This document shows, piece after piece, positions 1 to 6,732 of a stretch of DNA of 64,000 nucleotides. Location of the stretch: positions 44,166-108,165 of the forward strand of contig CANNGJ010000009.1 in NCBI GenBank assembly GCA_947504185.1, read 5' to 3'. This DNA is from an uncultured Tenacibaculum sp. (lineage in GTDB: Bacteria > Bacteroidota > Bacteroidia > Flavobacteriales > Flavobacteriaceae). How positions within the stretch are numbered: position 1 is the stretch's first letter; each line of letters starts with the position of its first letter. The translations under genes were made by a program, and so were the position numbers. Under the pieces are notes generated by a model. That model had not been told where the DNA came from, did not search any database, and saw nothing but the letters and a program-made list of their open reading frames with translations.

Positions 1-627
1 TGTCAGCTAAAAATTCATGATTTAATTTAATAGCTTTTTTAAGTAGTATATATGTAGGATTTATCCAAAAAACAATTTGTAATACTTCAATTAATAGTAT
101 GTCAAACGTGTGTTTTTGGAGTGCATGAGTTAATTCGTGAGTGTAAAGTTCTGTTTCAATTTTGTTAGAATAATATTCATCTTTATTGATGAAAATATAG
201 TTCCAAAAAGTATGCGGACTTATTAAGTCGTTTACTAAAACTAAAGTTGCTTTTCCCTTTTTTATTTTTTCATACTGCTTTGTTTTAAGATATATAGCAA
301 CTAAGTTTTTTATAAATCTAATTGTTAGAATAAGCGATATTATTAGATATATAAAAAGAGCATATTGCATATAGTTTGTCTCATGTACAGGTTCTGTAAT
401 TTCTATAGGAATAGGATAATCTAGTACTAAAGGTTGAGTGTCTTTAACTATTGTTTGTGCTACTTCTATATATATATATTATATAACGGAGCGACAAAAG
501 AAAATAGAATACTACCTAATAAATAGAAACGATTAAATTGATGCATTTTTTCACGCTCTAAAACTAGATGGTAAAAAACTAATAGCAATGCTAAACAGAT
601 AAAAGATTTTAAAAAATAAGTAATCAT
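1..627 (-). pseudogene. BlaR1/MecR1-type M56 peptidase, frameshifted, runs off the left edge
   Basis: The start ATG (627-625) overlaps the stop of the BlaI-type gene as TAATG. The first 53 codons give a membrane segment and then LEREKMHQFNRFYLLGS, typical of the N-terminus of flavobacterial M56 sensors. Translation then stops at a TAG inside a TA repeat (467-478). In a different frame the protein continues without a stop to base 1 and carries a HELTH zinc motif (the HExxH of M56 peptidases) and the family-typical LNHEFLAD. Members of this family are membrane proteases that sense a signal and inactivate the partner BlaI repressor. One TA unit fewer, or two more, would restore the frame. This could be phase variation, decay or a sequencing error. 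The 3' end lies outside the window. Confidence 0.82.
467..478. repeat. (TA)6 dinucleotide tract inside the M56 gene
   Basis: Six TA units followed by TTATATAA. The coding frame is in phase 0 upstream (CCG at 489) and in phase 1 downstream (GAA at 466), so the tract is exactly where the M56 frame breaks. Dinucleotide tracts can change length by strand slippage. Confidence 0.8.
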
Positions 628-995
628 TACTGTTGTTTTTTAATTTGACTATCAATAATTTTCTTTAATTCTTCTAATTCAGAAACTGATAAATCTGTTT
701 TTTTAGTAAAAAATGAAGCAAATTGACTTGCAGAATTATTAAAGAAGTTTTTTATCAATCCGTTTACATGTTTCGAAAAGTAATCAGATTTTTTAACCAC
801 TGGATAATATTCTCTCGATTTTCCAAATAATTTATAATTAACAAACCCCTTATCGTGCATTCTTTTAAGTAATGTTGCTACAGTTGTTGTTGCTGGCTTA
901 GGTTCTGGGAACTCCCCTAAAATATCTTTCATGAAGCCTTTTTTAAGTTTCCATAAATATTGCATTACTTGTTCTTCGGTTTTTGATAATTGCAT
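627..995 (-). CDS. BlaI/MecI/CopY-family transcriptional repressor
   Basis: 122 residues, the usual family length. The N-terminal winged helix covers about residues 1-75: LSKTEEQVMQYLWKLKKGF, then PATTTVATLLKRMHDKGFV as the recognition region and SREYYPVV as the wing. A C-terminal helical dimerisation tail follows. BlaI-type repressors bind TACA-N2-TGTA dyads and are released when the partner M56 protease cleaves them. Two such dyads lie just upstream (1016-1059), so autoregulation is likely. The stop overlaps the start of the M56 gene, as expected for a translationally coupled pair. With the M56 gene broken, the repressor may be locked on; this is inference. The regulon cannot be seen here. 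Confidence 0.93.
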   Translation of the reverse strand: MQLSKTEEQVMQYLWKLKKGFMKDILGEFPEPKPATTTVATLLKRMHDKGFVNYKLFGKSREYYPVVKKSDYFSKHVNGLIKNFFNNSASQFASFFTKKTDLSVSELEELKKIIDSQIKKQQ

Positions 996-1015
996 CTCTA
1001 CATAATTAAAATTAA

Positions 1016-1059
1016 CTCTACAAATGTAGAGATAAAAAATGTATTCTACAAATGTAGAG
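1016..1059 (-). promoter_or_regulatory. Twin BlaI-type operators that also form the promoter of the repressor gene
   Basis: CTCTACAAATGTAGAG (1016-1031) and CTACAAATGTAGAG (1046-1059) each contain the BlaI core TACA-N2-TGTA (1019-1028 and 1047-1056), 28 bp centre to centre. Read on the minus strand, the proximal core contains TACATTTG, a match to the Bacteroidota -7 box TAnnTTTG. The distal core supplies TTTG 20 nt upstream, the -33 element. Bound repressor would therefore cover both promoter elements. Confidence 0.75.
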
Positions 1060-1078
1060 TTTGATTTTTGATGTAAAA

Positions 1079-1110
1079 AAATAGCCTTGAAAACTTATTC
1101 AAGGCTATTT
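1079..1110 (-). terminator. Rho-independent terminator of the dipeptidase gene
   Basis: A 13-bp perfect stem (1079-1091 with 1098-1110) and a 6-nt loop, followed on the minus strand by a run of six T. It lies 20 bp past the dipeptidase stop. Confidence 0.8.
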
Positions 1111-1132
1111 TACTAGTGTTGTGGAGTGTGAA

Positions 1133-2521
1133 TTATTTTGATAATTCAGTAAAATGTTTGTAAAAATGAGGGATGGTTTCTATTCCTTTTAAATAATTCC
1201 ATACACCAAAATGCTCATTTGGTGAATGAATAGCATCAGAATTTAATCCGAATCCCATTAAAATAGTTTTACTTTTCAACTCTTGTTCAAATAAAGCAAC
1301 AATAGGAATACTACCTCCACTTCTTTGTGGAATTGGAGTTACTCCAAATGTTTCTTGATATGCTTTACTAGCTGCTTGGTAACCAATACTATCAATAGGG
1401 GTTACGTATCCTTGCCCACCATGGTGAGGTTTTACAACCACTTTTACCGATTTTGGTGCAATGCTTTCAAAATGTTTTTTAAACAGTTCAGTTATTTCTT
1501 TCCATTCTTGACCAGGAACTAAACGCATAGATATTTTAGCATATGCTTTAGAGGCAATAACAGTCTTAGCACCTTCACCAGTATAACCTCCCCAAATACC
1601 ATTAACATCTAATGTAGGACGAATAGAATTACGTTCGTTTGTTGTGTATCCTGTTTCTCCATGTACATCTTCTATATCTAAAGCAGCTTTATATTCTTCT
1701 AAAGAAAAAGGAGCTTTTGCCATTTCATCACGTTCTTCACGAGATAATTCTTCTACTTTATTGTAAAACCCAGGAATAGTAATATGATTGTTTTTGTCAT
1801 GTAGAGAAGCAATCATTTGATTTAAAATATTAATAGGATTTGCAACAGCTCCACCATATAAACCAGAGTGTAAATCTCTGTTAGGTCCTGTAACTTCTAC
1901 TTCAACATAACTTAAACCACGTAAGCCCGTAGTAATAGACGGTATGTCGTTGGCAATCATTCCTGTATCAGAAATTAAAATTACATCGTTGGCTAACTTC
2001 TCCTTGTTTCTTGGTACAAACCAAGCTAAACTTTCCGAACCTACTTCTTCTTCACCTTCAATCATAAACTTAACATTACAAGGTAAATTTCCTGTAGAAG
2101 TCATGTATTCTAAGGCTTTAACGTGCATGTACATTTGCCCTTTGTCATCACAAGCTCCACGAGCAAAAATTGCTCCTTCTGGGTGAATGTCAGTCTTTTT
2201 AATTACGGGTTCAAAAGCTGGAGAATCCCATAATTCAATTGGATCTGCAGGTTGTACATCGTAATGACCATATACTAAAACCGTTGGTAAATTTGGATCG
2301 ATTATTTTTTCACCATATACAATTGGATAACCTGGAGTTTCACAAATTTCTACTTTGTCGCACCCTGCTTTTTCTAAGCTTTCTTTTACAGCATCAGCTG
2401 TGTTTAATACATCTTGATTATATGCTGGATCAGCACTTACTGAAGGAATTTTTAATAGATCAATAAGTTCATTAACAAACCTATCTTTATGTTGCGAAAT
2501 ATATTCTTTTACGTTTTGCAT
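1133..2521 (-). CDS. M20-family metallopeptidase (cytosolic non-specific dipeptidase type)
   Basis: 462 residues from the chosen start (MQNVKEYISQHKDRF). A start at 2608 is in frame, but it would place the tRNA-Leu promoter inside the gene and add a non-conserved leader. Visible M20/ArgE/DapE motifs are VYGHYDVQPA (first metal His and catalytic Asp), RGACDDKGQ (bridging Asp), EGEEEVGS (catalytic Glu and metal Glu) and a C-terminal HSPNE (last metal His). The insert after the bridging Asp is the lid/dimerisation domain. Family members hydrolyse dipeptides with two metal ions in the cytoplasm, and the CNDP-like branch is common in flavobacteria. The gene stands alone, with its own terminator at 1079-1110. 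Confidence 0.9.
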   Translation of the reverse strand: MQNVKEYISQHKDRFVNELIDLLKIPSVSADPAYNQDVLNTADAVKESLEKAGCDKVEICETPGYPIVYGEKIIDPNLPTVLVYGHYDVQPADPIELWDSPAFEPVIKKTDIHPEGAIFARGACDDKGQMYMHVKALEYMTSTGNLPCNVKFMIEGEEEVGSESLAWFVPRNKEKLANDVILISDTGMIANDIPSITTGLRGLSYVEVEVTGPNRDLHSGLYGGAVANPINILNQMIASLHDKNNHITIPGFYNKVEELSREERDEMAKAPFSLEEYKAALDIEDVHGETGYTTNERNSIRPTLDVNGIWGGYTGEGAKTVIASKAYAKISMRLVPGQEWKEITELFKKHFESIAPKSVKVVVKPHHGGQGYVTPIDSIGYQAASKAYQETFGVTPIPQRSGGSIPIVALFEQELKSKTILMGFGLNSDAIHSPNEHFGVWNYLKGIETIPHFYKHFTELSK

Positions 2522-2571
2522 GTGTTGTAAATTAGTGAACATCAAAAATAATAAAAATATTATGCATGTTC

Positions 2572-2601
2572 TTTGTAGTTTACAAGTATTGTTTATATTT
2601 G
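2572..2601 (+). promoter_or_regulatory. Bacteroidota-type promoter for tRNA-Leu
   Basis: TTTG at 2572-2575, an 18-nt spacer, then TATATTTG at 2594-2601. This matches the -33 TTTG and -7 TAnnTTTG consensus, and the tRNA begins 21 nt downstream of the -7 box. Confidence 0.75.
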
Positions 2602-2622
2602 CATCCACAAATTCAGAAGTAT

Positions 2623-2704
2623 GCGGGCGTGGTGGAATTGGTAGACACGCTAGACTTAGGATCTAGTGCCGAAAGGTGTGGGAGTTCGAGTCTCCCTGCC
2701 CGTA
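2623..2704 (+). tRNA. tRNA-Leu (anticodon UAG)
   Basis: 82 nt, class II with a long variable arm. The anticodon arm is CTAGA-CTTAGGA-TCTAG, giving anticodon TAG. The T arm is GGGAG-TTCGAGT-CTCCC. The acceptor stem GCGGGCG pairs with TGCCCGT, with G-U at both ends, and the discriminator is A. The 3' CCA is not encoded (CAG follows). Confidence 0.95.
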
Positions 2705-2720
2705 CAGAGTTTAAAAATAA

Positions 2721-2751
2721 AACCTTAATTCGTAATGAATTAAGGTTTTTT
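2721..2751. terminator. Bidirectional terminator between tRNA-Leu and the universal stress gene
   Basis: A 10-bp stem AACCTTAATT/AATTAAGGTT with a 7-nt loop. A T run follows on the plus strand, and TTTTATTTTT follows on the minus strand. It serves the tRNA and the convergent stress-protein gene. Confidence 0.8.
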
Positions 2752-2753
2752 TG

Positions 2754-3575
2754 TTAAGCAGGGATAACCATAAACGGAATAGTTAATTTATGCCCTAAAT
2801 TTAAAATTACGGGTTCTCGAAATAGATTCTCGAAAAAACTATGTTTATATTTAATCATGGTTAAAATGTCAATATCTTCATCATTGATAAAGTCGATAAT
2901 TTCACTTGTTTTGTTGGTGTATTGTGGTATTTCAATATAATTGTTGTCCAAATCGTCTAAATAGGCCTGTAATGCATCTAGATTTTCTTTTTGACTTACA
3001 GTTAAATTTTCTTTAGTTTGTATGTGAAAAATATGTAACTTAGAATCGTTTAAGTTGGCTAAGTCTTTAATTTTGTCTAGCTCAGTATCACTATACAGGC
3101 GTTTAAAACCACTAGAAAAACCAATGTTTTTAGGTTTTTTGTATTCAGCTTTATTGGGTATCGCAAGTGCTGGACATTTAGAAAGTTTACTAATAACTTC
3201 TACAGTATTGCTACCCAAGAAAATTTCTTTAGCTCCAGTAGCTCCTTTAGTTCCCATAACAACCATGTCTATATTGTGTTTTTCAATAGCTATATCTACA
3301 GCTTGTTCAATATCACGAGTACTTGTCGAAATTTTAAAGCTATGGTTAGGGTAGTTTTTTTCTATACGTTCTTGTAAATGTTTCAAGTCTTTTACCGCAT
3401 TTTCTTGTATTACACGAGATAATTTGTTTGAAAATGATGATATTTTTGACGATTTAATTGGTGCTGAATGTAATAGGTGAAAAACACATTTTTCATCAGC
3501 AAAAAGTTTAAGTGCATATACAGTAGCTGCCCATGCATTGTCTGAAAAATCAGTTGGAATTAAAATATGTTTCAT
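2754..3575 (-). CDS. Tandem-domain universal stress protein (UspA family)
   Basis: 273 residues, equal to two Usp domains. Domain 1 (about 1-142) starts MKHILIPTDFSDNAW and ends with the nucleotide-binding signature G-x2-G-x9-G-S (GTKGATGAKEIFLGSN), so it should bind ATP. Domain 2 (about 145-273) keeps the fold but lacks that glycine signature, so it is probably a non-binding partner. Usp proteins are cytoplasmic and induced by starvation, redox and other stresses. The gene follows the HPF gene after 18 nt and is very likely cotranscribed, which fits a stress/stationary-phase role. The downstream terminator is shared with tRNA-Leu. Confidence 0.92.
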   Translation of the reverse strand: MKHILIPTDFSDNAWAATVYALKLFADEKCVFHLLHSAPIKSSKISSFSNKLSRVIQENAVKDLKHLQERIEKNYPNHSFKISTSTRDIEQAVDIAIEKHNIDMVVMGTKGATGAKEIFLGSNTVEVISKLSKCPALAIPNKAEYKKPKNIGFSSGFKRLYSDTELDKIKDLANLNDSKLHIFHIQTKENLTVSQKENLDALQAYLDDLDNNYIEIPQYTNKTSEIIDFINDEDIDILTMIKYKHSFFENLFREPVILNLGHKLTIPFMVIPA

Positions 3576-3593
3576 AATAGTAGGTTTTAAAGT

Positions 3594-3896
3594 TTATAGA
3601 TGCGACATCATAATTTGTTTACGTTTATTAAGCTGTTTTTCTAAATCGCTAATAGTATTTTTTACTGCAAGCTGATAATTGTCTTCGTTAGAAGAAGCAA
3701 ATATTTGCGGACCAGGCTGATTTAATACAATTTCACAAATCTTACCTTTTGATGTAGGTGTATTTTCGTATTTTATATATACCTGCGCTTTTATAAGCCA
3801 ATCGTGTTTTTTATAAAGTTTATCTAACTTTTTCTGAATAAAATCTTGGAGGTTTTCACTCACAGGCATTTTAACAAATTGAATATGTGTTTCCAT
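3594..3896 (-). CDS. hpf: Ribosome hibernation promoting factor, short HPF/RaiA type
   Basis: 100 residues, the length of short HPF/YfiA proteins that lack the C-terminal dimerisation domain. The order METHIQFVKMPVSENLQDFIQKKLDKL, then a basic stretch, then SNEDNYQLAVKNTISDLEKQLNKRK matches the beta-alpha-beta-beta-beta-alpha family. HPF binds the 30S decoding centre and inactivates ribosomes in stationary phase or hypoxia. It is the first gene of a two-gene unit with the universal stress gene. A perfect 16-bp palindrome 55 bp upstream (3951-3966) may be the operator. Confidence 0.9.
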   Translation of the reverse strand: METHIQFVKMPVSENLQDFIQKKLDKLYKKHDWLIKAQVYIKYENTPTSKGKICEIVLNQPGPQIFASSNEDNYQLAVKNTISDLEKQLNKRKQIMMSHL

Positions 3897-3950
3897 CGTG
3901 ATTGTTTTTTAATTTGATACTCAAATTTAGCAGAAAGAAATCCATTTTGG

Positions 3951-3966
3951 AATGATATATATCATT
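3951..3966. promoter_or_regulatory. Perfect palindrome AATGATATATATCATT upstream of hpf/usp
   Basis: A 16-bp perfect inverted repeat with a GATATATATC core, placed where a dimeric regulator would control the hpf-usp unit. Half-site spacing resembles Crp/Fnr-type sites, and a Crp/Fnr regulator is encoded at 62726-63358, but no link is shown by the sequence. Confidence 0.4.
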
Positions 3967-4037
3967 TTATAAATAAGATTATGTGGTTATATTTATGTAA
4001 AATAGTGGGTTACAAGTTTTAGGGGGTAAATGTTTAG

Positions 4038-4190
4038 TTTTATCAAAATGTTGCAAAAATCTTCTATACTATTGCAAATATTGATAAGGCTATTGCTATA
4101 AATGAAGTAGCAATATTAAAAGAGATCGCAAAGAATGAATGGTTGCCTTTAAGTGAAGCAATTTTAACTTTTGGTTTTTTAAGAGTTTAG
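4038..4190 (+). pseudogene. Remnant of an unrecognised coding region
   Basis: This 365-bp gap (3897-4261) contains a 50-codon open frame ending at TAG 4188-4190, with no start codon. It translates to NVAKIFYTIANIDKAIAIN followed by EVAILKEIAKNEWLPLSEA. The helical pattern with Asp and Glu at the inter-helix turn looks faintly like a TerB-type helical domain. It is preceded directly by an in-frame stop, so it is probably the tail of a decayed gene. The assignment is weak. Confidence 0.35.
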
Positions 4191-4195
4191 ATTTT

Positions 4196-4211
4196 TGGCA
4201 CGTTACTTGGT
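4196..4211 (+). promoter_or_regulatory. Sigma-54-like -24/-12 promoter
   Basis: TGGCACG-TTAC-TTGGT matches the RpoN consensus TGGCACG-N4-TTGCW at every -24 position and in the spacing. The -12 dinucleotide is GG rather than GC. It lies 51 bp upstream of the start of the secreted basic protein. Confidence 0.5.
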
Positions 4212-4261
4212 ATTATGTAACTGTATATCAAAAAAATGATAAACATTTAAAATCAGATCGT

Positions 4262-5455
4262 ATGAAAAATTTTGTTTTATTACTTACCGGACTTTTATTA
4301 ACATCATTTACGATTAATGCATCAGAATTAAGTACTAGCACAAATGCAAGCGCAAACGCAAGGTACTATAACTATGGTAAATCGTTTATTTTTAATGAAG
4401 GAGGAGTTGAATTTGCTGTATATCCAGATGGCCAATTCGATTTCTATTTAAATGGTTCTAGAAATGGAGTAAATGTTAATTTTAATGCTCCTGGGGTAAA
4501 TATAAGTTTTAATTCAGGGTTTAATTATGATCCATTTGTGCAATATGATGATTATGGAGCTGTAGTGCAAATTGAAGACATTCCAGTTTTTTATGATCAC
4601 TATGGTAGAATTGTACAGGCAGGCGATGTATTTATTAGATACAACCGTTGGGGGCGTGTCTCTCGAGTAGGAGGATTGTTTGTACACTATAATAGTTATG
4701 GTAATTTCTTAAACTTTACAGGGTATATCAATAGTTTTAACAGGCATTATGTATATAGACCATACCATAGATATTTTGCGGTACCCGTAGTAGATAGGTG
4801 TGTGGTTTGGAATAGTCCTTATAGAAGATTCTATTCTCCAAATAGATATTCGTATACAGTATACAGAAACAATTATTATGATGGGTATTATGGTAGATCG
4901 TATAGAAACCGTAGTTATTATAGACCAGGCAATAGCGTAAGAAACTTTAATAGAGGAAGAAGAGTAGCAAGTGCGAGAAGTGTAAAGTTTAGATCAAAAG
5001 ATCATAGAAGAACTATGTATCAGAAAAATGATCGTAACTATCGTAAAAGTAATAGAGGGAACTCAAGAGTAGCAAATAACAATAGAGGTTATAAGGTTAA
5101 TGAATCTCGAGCAATAGCAAGAAATTCAAGAAAGGTTTCTAGAGAAAGAGGGATTAATAATTCTATCTCAAGAAAAACAACAACTAATTCTAGAAATAGA
5201 AATGTTATATCTAAAAGATCTAATAGAGAAACATCAAAAAAGTATAATAGACCAACTAGAAGTACTCAAACTAAAAATACCTCAAGAGGGTATTCTAGGA
5301 ATCGTACAGCTAGTTCAACAAAAAGATCTCAAAATAGTAGGTATAAAAGTAAAGGTAATTCGTCAAGGTCTATAACAAAAGTGAGTAGAAATAAAAATTA
5401 TTCTAGGTCAAAAGGGAATAGTTCAAGATCTAGAGAAGTTAGAAGTAGACGATAA
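4262..5455 (+). CDS. Secreted protein with a Tyr-rich middle and an Arg/Ser/Asn-rich tail
   Basis: 397 residues with a signal peptide of about 20 residues (MKNFVLLLTGLLLTSFTINA). Residues 30-140 hold a conserved-looking beta domain (YNYGKSFIFNEGGVEFAVYP and DDYGAVVQIEDIPVFYDHYG, with repeated Y/N-G-x-V turns). Residues 145-240 are rich in Tyr and Arg. The last ~160 residues are low-complexity Arg/Ser/Asn/Lys, which makes the protein extremely basic. I know this architecture as an uncharacterised flavobacterial family with no assigned function. A basic disordered tail could bind nucleic acid or polyanionic surface polymer; that is inference. It has a possible sigma-54 promoter, stands alone and is followed by a strong terminator. 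Confidence 0.8.
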   Translation: MKNFVLLLTGLLLTSFTINASELSTSTNASANARYYNYGKSFIFNEGGVEFAVYPDGQFDFYLNGSRNGVNVNFNAPGVNISFNSGFNYDPFVQYDDYGAVVQIEDIPVFYDHYGRIVQAGDVFIRYNRWGRVSRVGGLFVHYNSYGNFLNFTGYINSFNRHYVYRPYHRYFAVPVVDRCVVWNSPYRRFYSPNRYSYTVYRNNYYDGYYGRSYRNRSYYRPGNSVRNFNRGRRVASARSVKFRSKDHRRTMYQKNDRNYRKSNRGNSRVANNNRGYKVNESRAIARNSRKVSRERGINNSISRKTTTNSRNRNVISKRSNRETSKKYNRPTRSTQTKNTSRGYSRNRTASSTKRSQNSRYKSKGNSSRSITKVSRNKNYSRSKGNSSRSREVRSRR

Positions 5456-5481
5456 GAAGAAATAAAATATATAGTAAATAG

Positions 5482-5518
5482 AAAAACCACATTGTAAAAA
5501 TGTGGTTTTTATTTTTTT
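5482..5518 (+). terminator. Rho-independent terminator after the basic secreted protein
   Basis: A 12-bp stem AAAAACCACATT/AATGTGGTTTTT with a 5-nt loop, followed by ATTTTTTT. It lies 27 bp past the stop. Confidence 0.85.
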
Positions 5519-5537
5519 AAGTTTTAAATGAATTCTT

Positions 5538-6122
5538 TTATCTAAAACTCCAATTTTTATAATTAGTTGAACTTTCTAATTTAGTTTCAATAGTATCTGG
5601 TAATTCAGGGAAAAAATCAATCCCAGTTTTATGTTCAATATCGTCAATTGAAACTATAAAATCATAAAGGGGTTTATTGCTTTCTTTATGTGGAACTAAA
5701 AAAGCAATTGCTTTTATTTCAGGTTGCGTATAGTCTAATAAAATTTTATAAAAATATTTAGGCACTGAAACCTTGTTTCGACCAATAGTTTTTAAGTTAG
5801 GTTCTAAAATACCTCCAGTAACTACATATAAATGATTATATTTCTTAGCCCAATAACGAGTTTTTTGCTCTAATTTATTCCATATTCCAGCATTGAAATC
5901 GTGTTTTTGAGGTGATATATTAGACGTGTAAAAAGTCTCGTCGTGTGCTTTTTTAGAATAACGTTTATCGCCAGCAGGACAGAGATGACCTTTGTCATAA
6001 CCAGAGTTTTTATAATTTCTCCAATCAGCAGACTTTGTTTTTACTTTTGGGTCACTAATAAAAAAAGGACGCTTGTGCTTCGTATAAATAATATCGTTTT
6101 TGTCTAAGGTATAGGTAATCCA
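5538..6122 (-). pseudogene. DNA/RNA non-specific endonuclease, 5'-truncated copy
   Basis: The frame is open through about 194 codons from the homologue of EWVAYTLGKND to the normal C-terminus. It aligns without gaps to the intact paralogue at 30665-31471, with near-identical stretches (a run of more than 60 identical bases around 5690-5755). The first ~75 residues are missing, including the membrane anchor. At 6119-6124 the similarity ends and IS3 transposase sequence begins; the first in-frame codon upstream is TAA. The catalytic signature DRGH is DKGH here. A start at the internal GTG (5765) would give only the last 75 residues, without the active site. It is best regarded as a non-functional fragment. 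Confidence 0.88.
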
Positions 6123-6564
6123 TTATTTATCTTTAGTTACTGATGCTTATAGTAGAAAAATAGTAGGTTACAAACTAAGTGATGATATGGGAACTGAGAA
6201 TGTAGTAGAGGCTTTTAATATGGTAGTTAAGAACCGAAAAAACAATACTCAATTAATACATCACTCAGATAGAGGTTTACAATATTGTTCTGCTATTTAT
6301 CAAAAAGCACTATTAAAAAACAATGTGAAACCATCTATGACTGATGGATATGATTGTTATCAAAATGCATTAGCAGAGCGCATAAATGGAATACTTAAGC
6401 AAGAGTTTTTAATACATAAGTGTAATAATTGTAAGGAATTGAAGCAGTTAATTAAAGAATCAATAAATACATATAATAACAAAAGACCGCATTTAAGCCT
6501 TAATATGAAAACACCTAAATTTGTACACAACAAAAAAACCAGAGAAAATAACTTCTCTGGTTGA
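6119..6564 (+). pseudogene. IS3-family transposase (OrfB, rve integrase core), 5'-truncated
   Basis: The reading frame enters from the nuclease junction as HYLSLVTDAYSRKIVGYKLSDDM, so the retained part begins just after the position of the first catalytic Asp. It keeps the second Asp in IHHSDRGLQYCS and the Glu in NALAERINGILKQEF, then the typical ending YNNKRPHLSLNMKTP. One DDE residue and the N-terminal half are lost, so it is inactive. An internal ATG at 6187 would give a 125-residue product without function. Confidence 0.88.
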
Positions 6565-6608
6565 ATATAAATTTTATAAATAACTGTCAATCTATTTTAG
6601 GACGACAC
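6119..6608 (+). mobile_element. IS3-family insertion sequence remnant (3' end only)
   Basis: The fragment starts inside the transposase and runs past its stop (TGA 6562-6564) to about 6608. The end TGTCAATCTATTTTAGGACG followed by ACACA resembles an IS3-group terminal repeat. The left end, the first ORF and the first half of the second ORF are missing, so the element cannot move on its own. A short hairpin (CCAGAGAA/TTCTCTGG) spans the transposase stop. Confidence 0.75.
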
Positions 6609-6732
6609 AATATAAAAAAGACTCGAAAGTTTATTTTACTGGTTTTTAGTTTGTTCAGTGTTAAAAGAAGGGGTTAAAATATTGTATATGTCTATAAAAA
6701 GCCTTTTTTTTGCATTTCAATAAATTGCTAAA

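Noticed and set aside
2522..2608. N-terminal extension of the M20 dipeptidase
   Set aside because: It would cover the tRNA-Leu promoter and adds a leader not typical of the family. The conserved protein begins at MQNVKEY (2521).
5538..5765. A separate small nuclease gene starting at GTG 5765
   Set aside because: The frame is open upstream through the whole nuclease domain, so this is the tail of the truncated paralogue and not a gene of its own.
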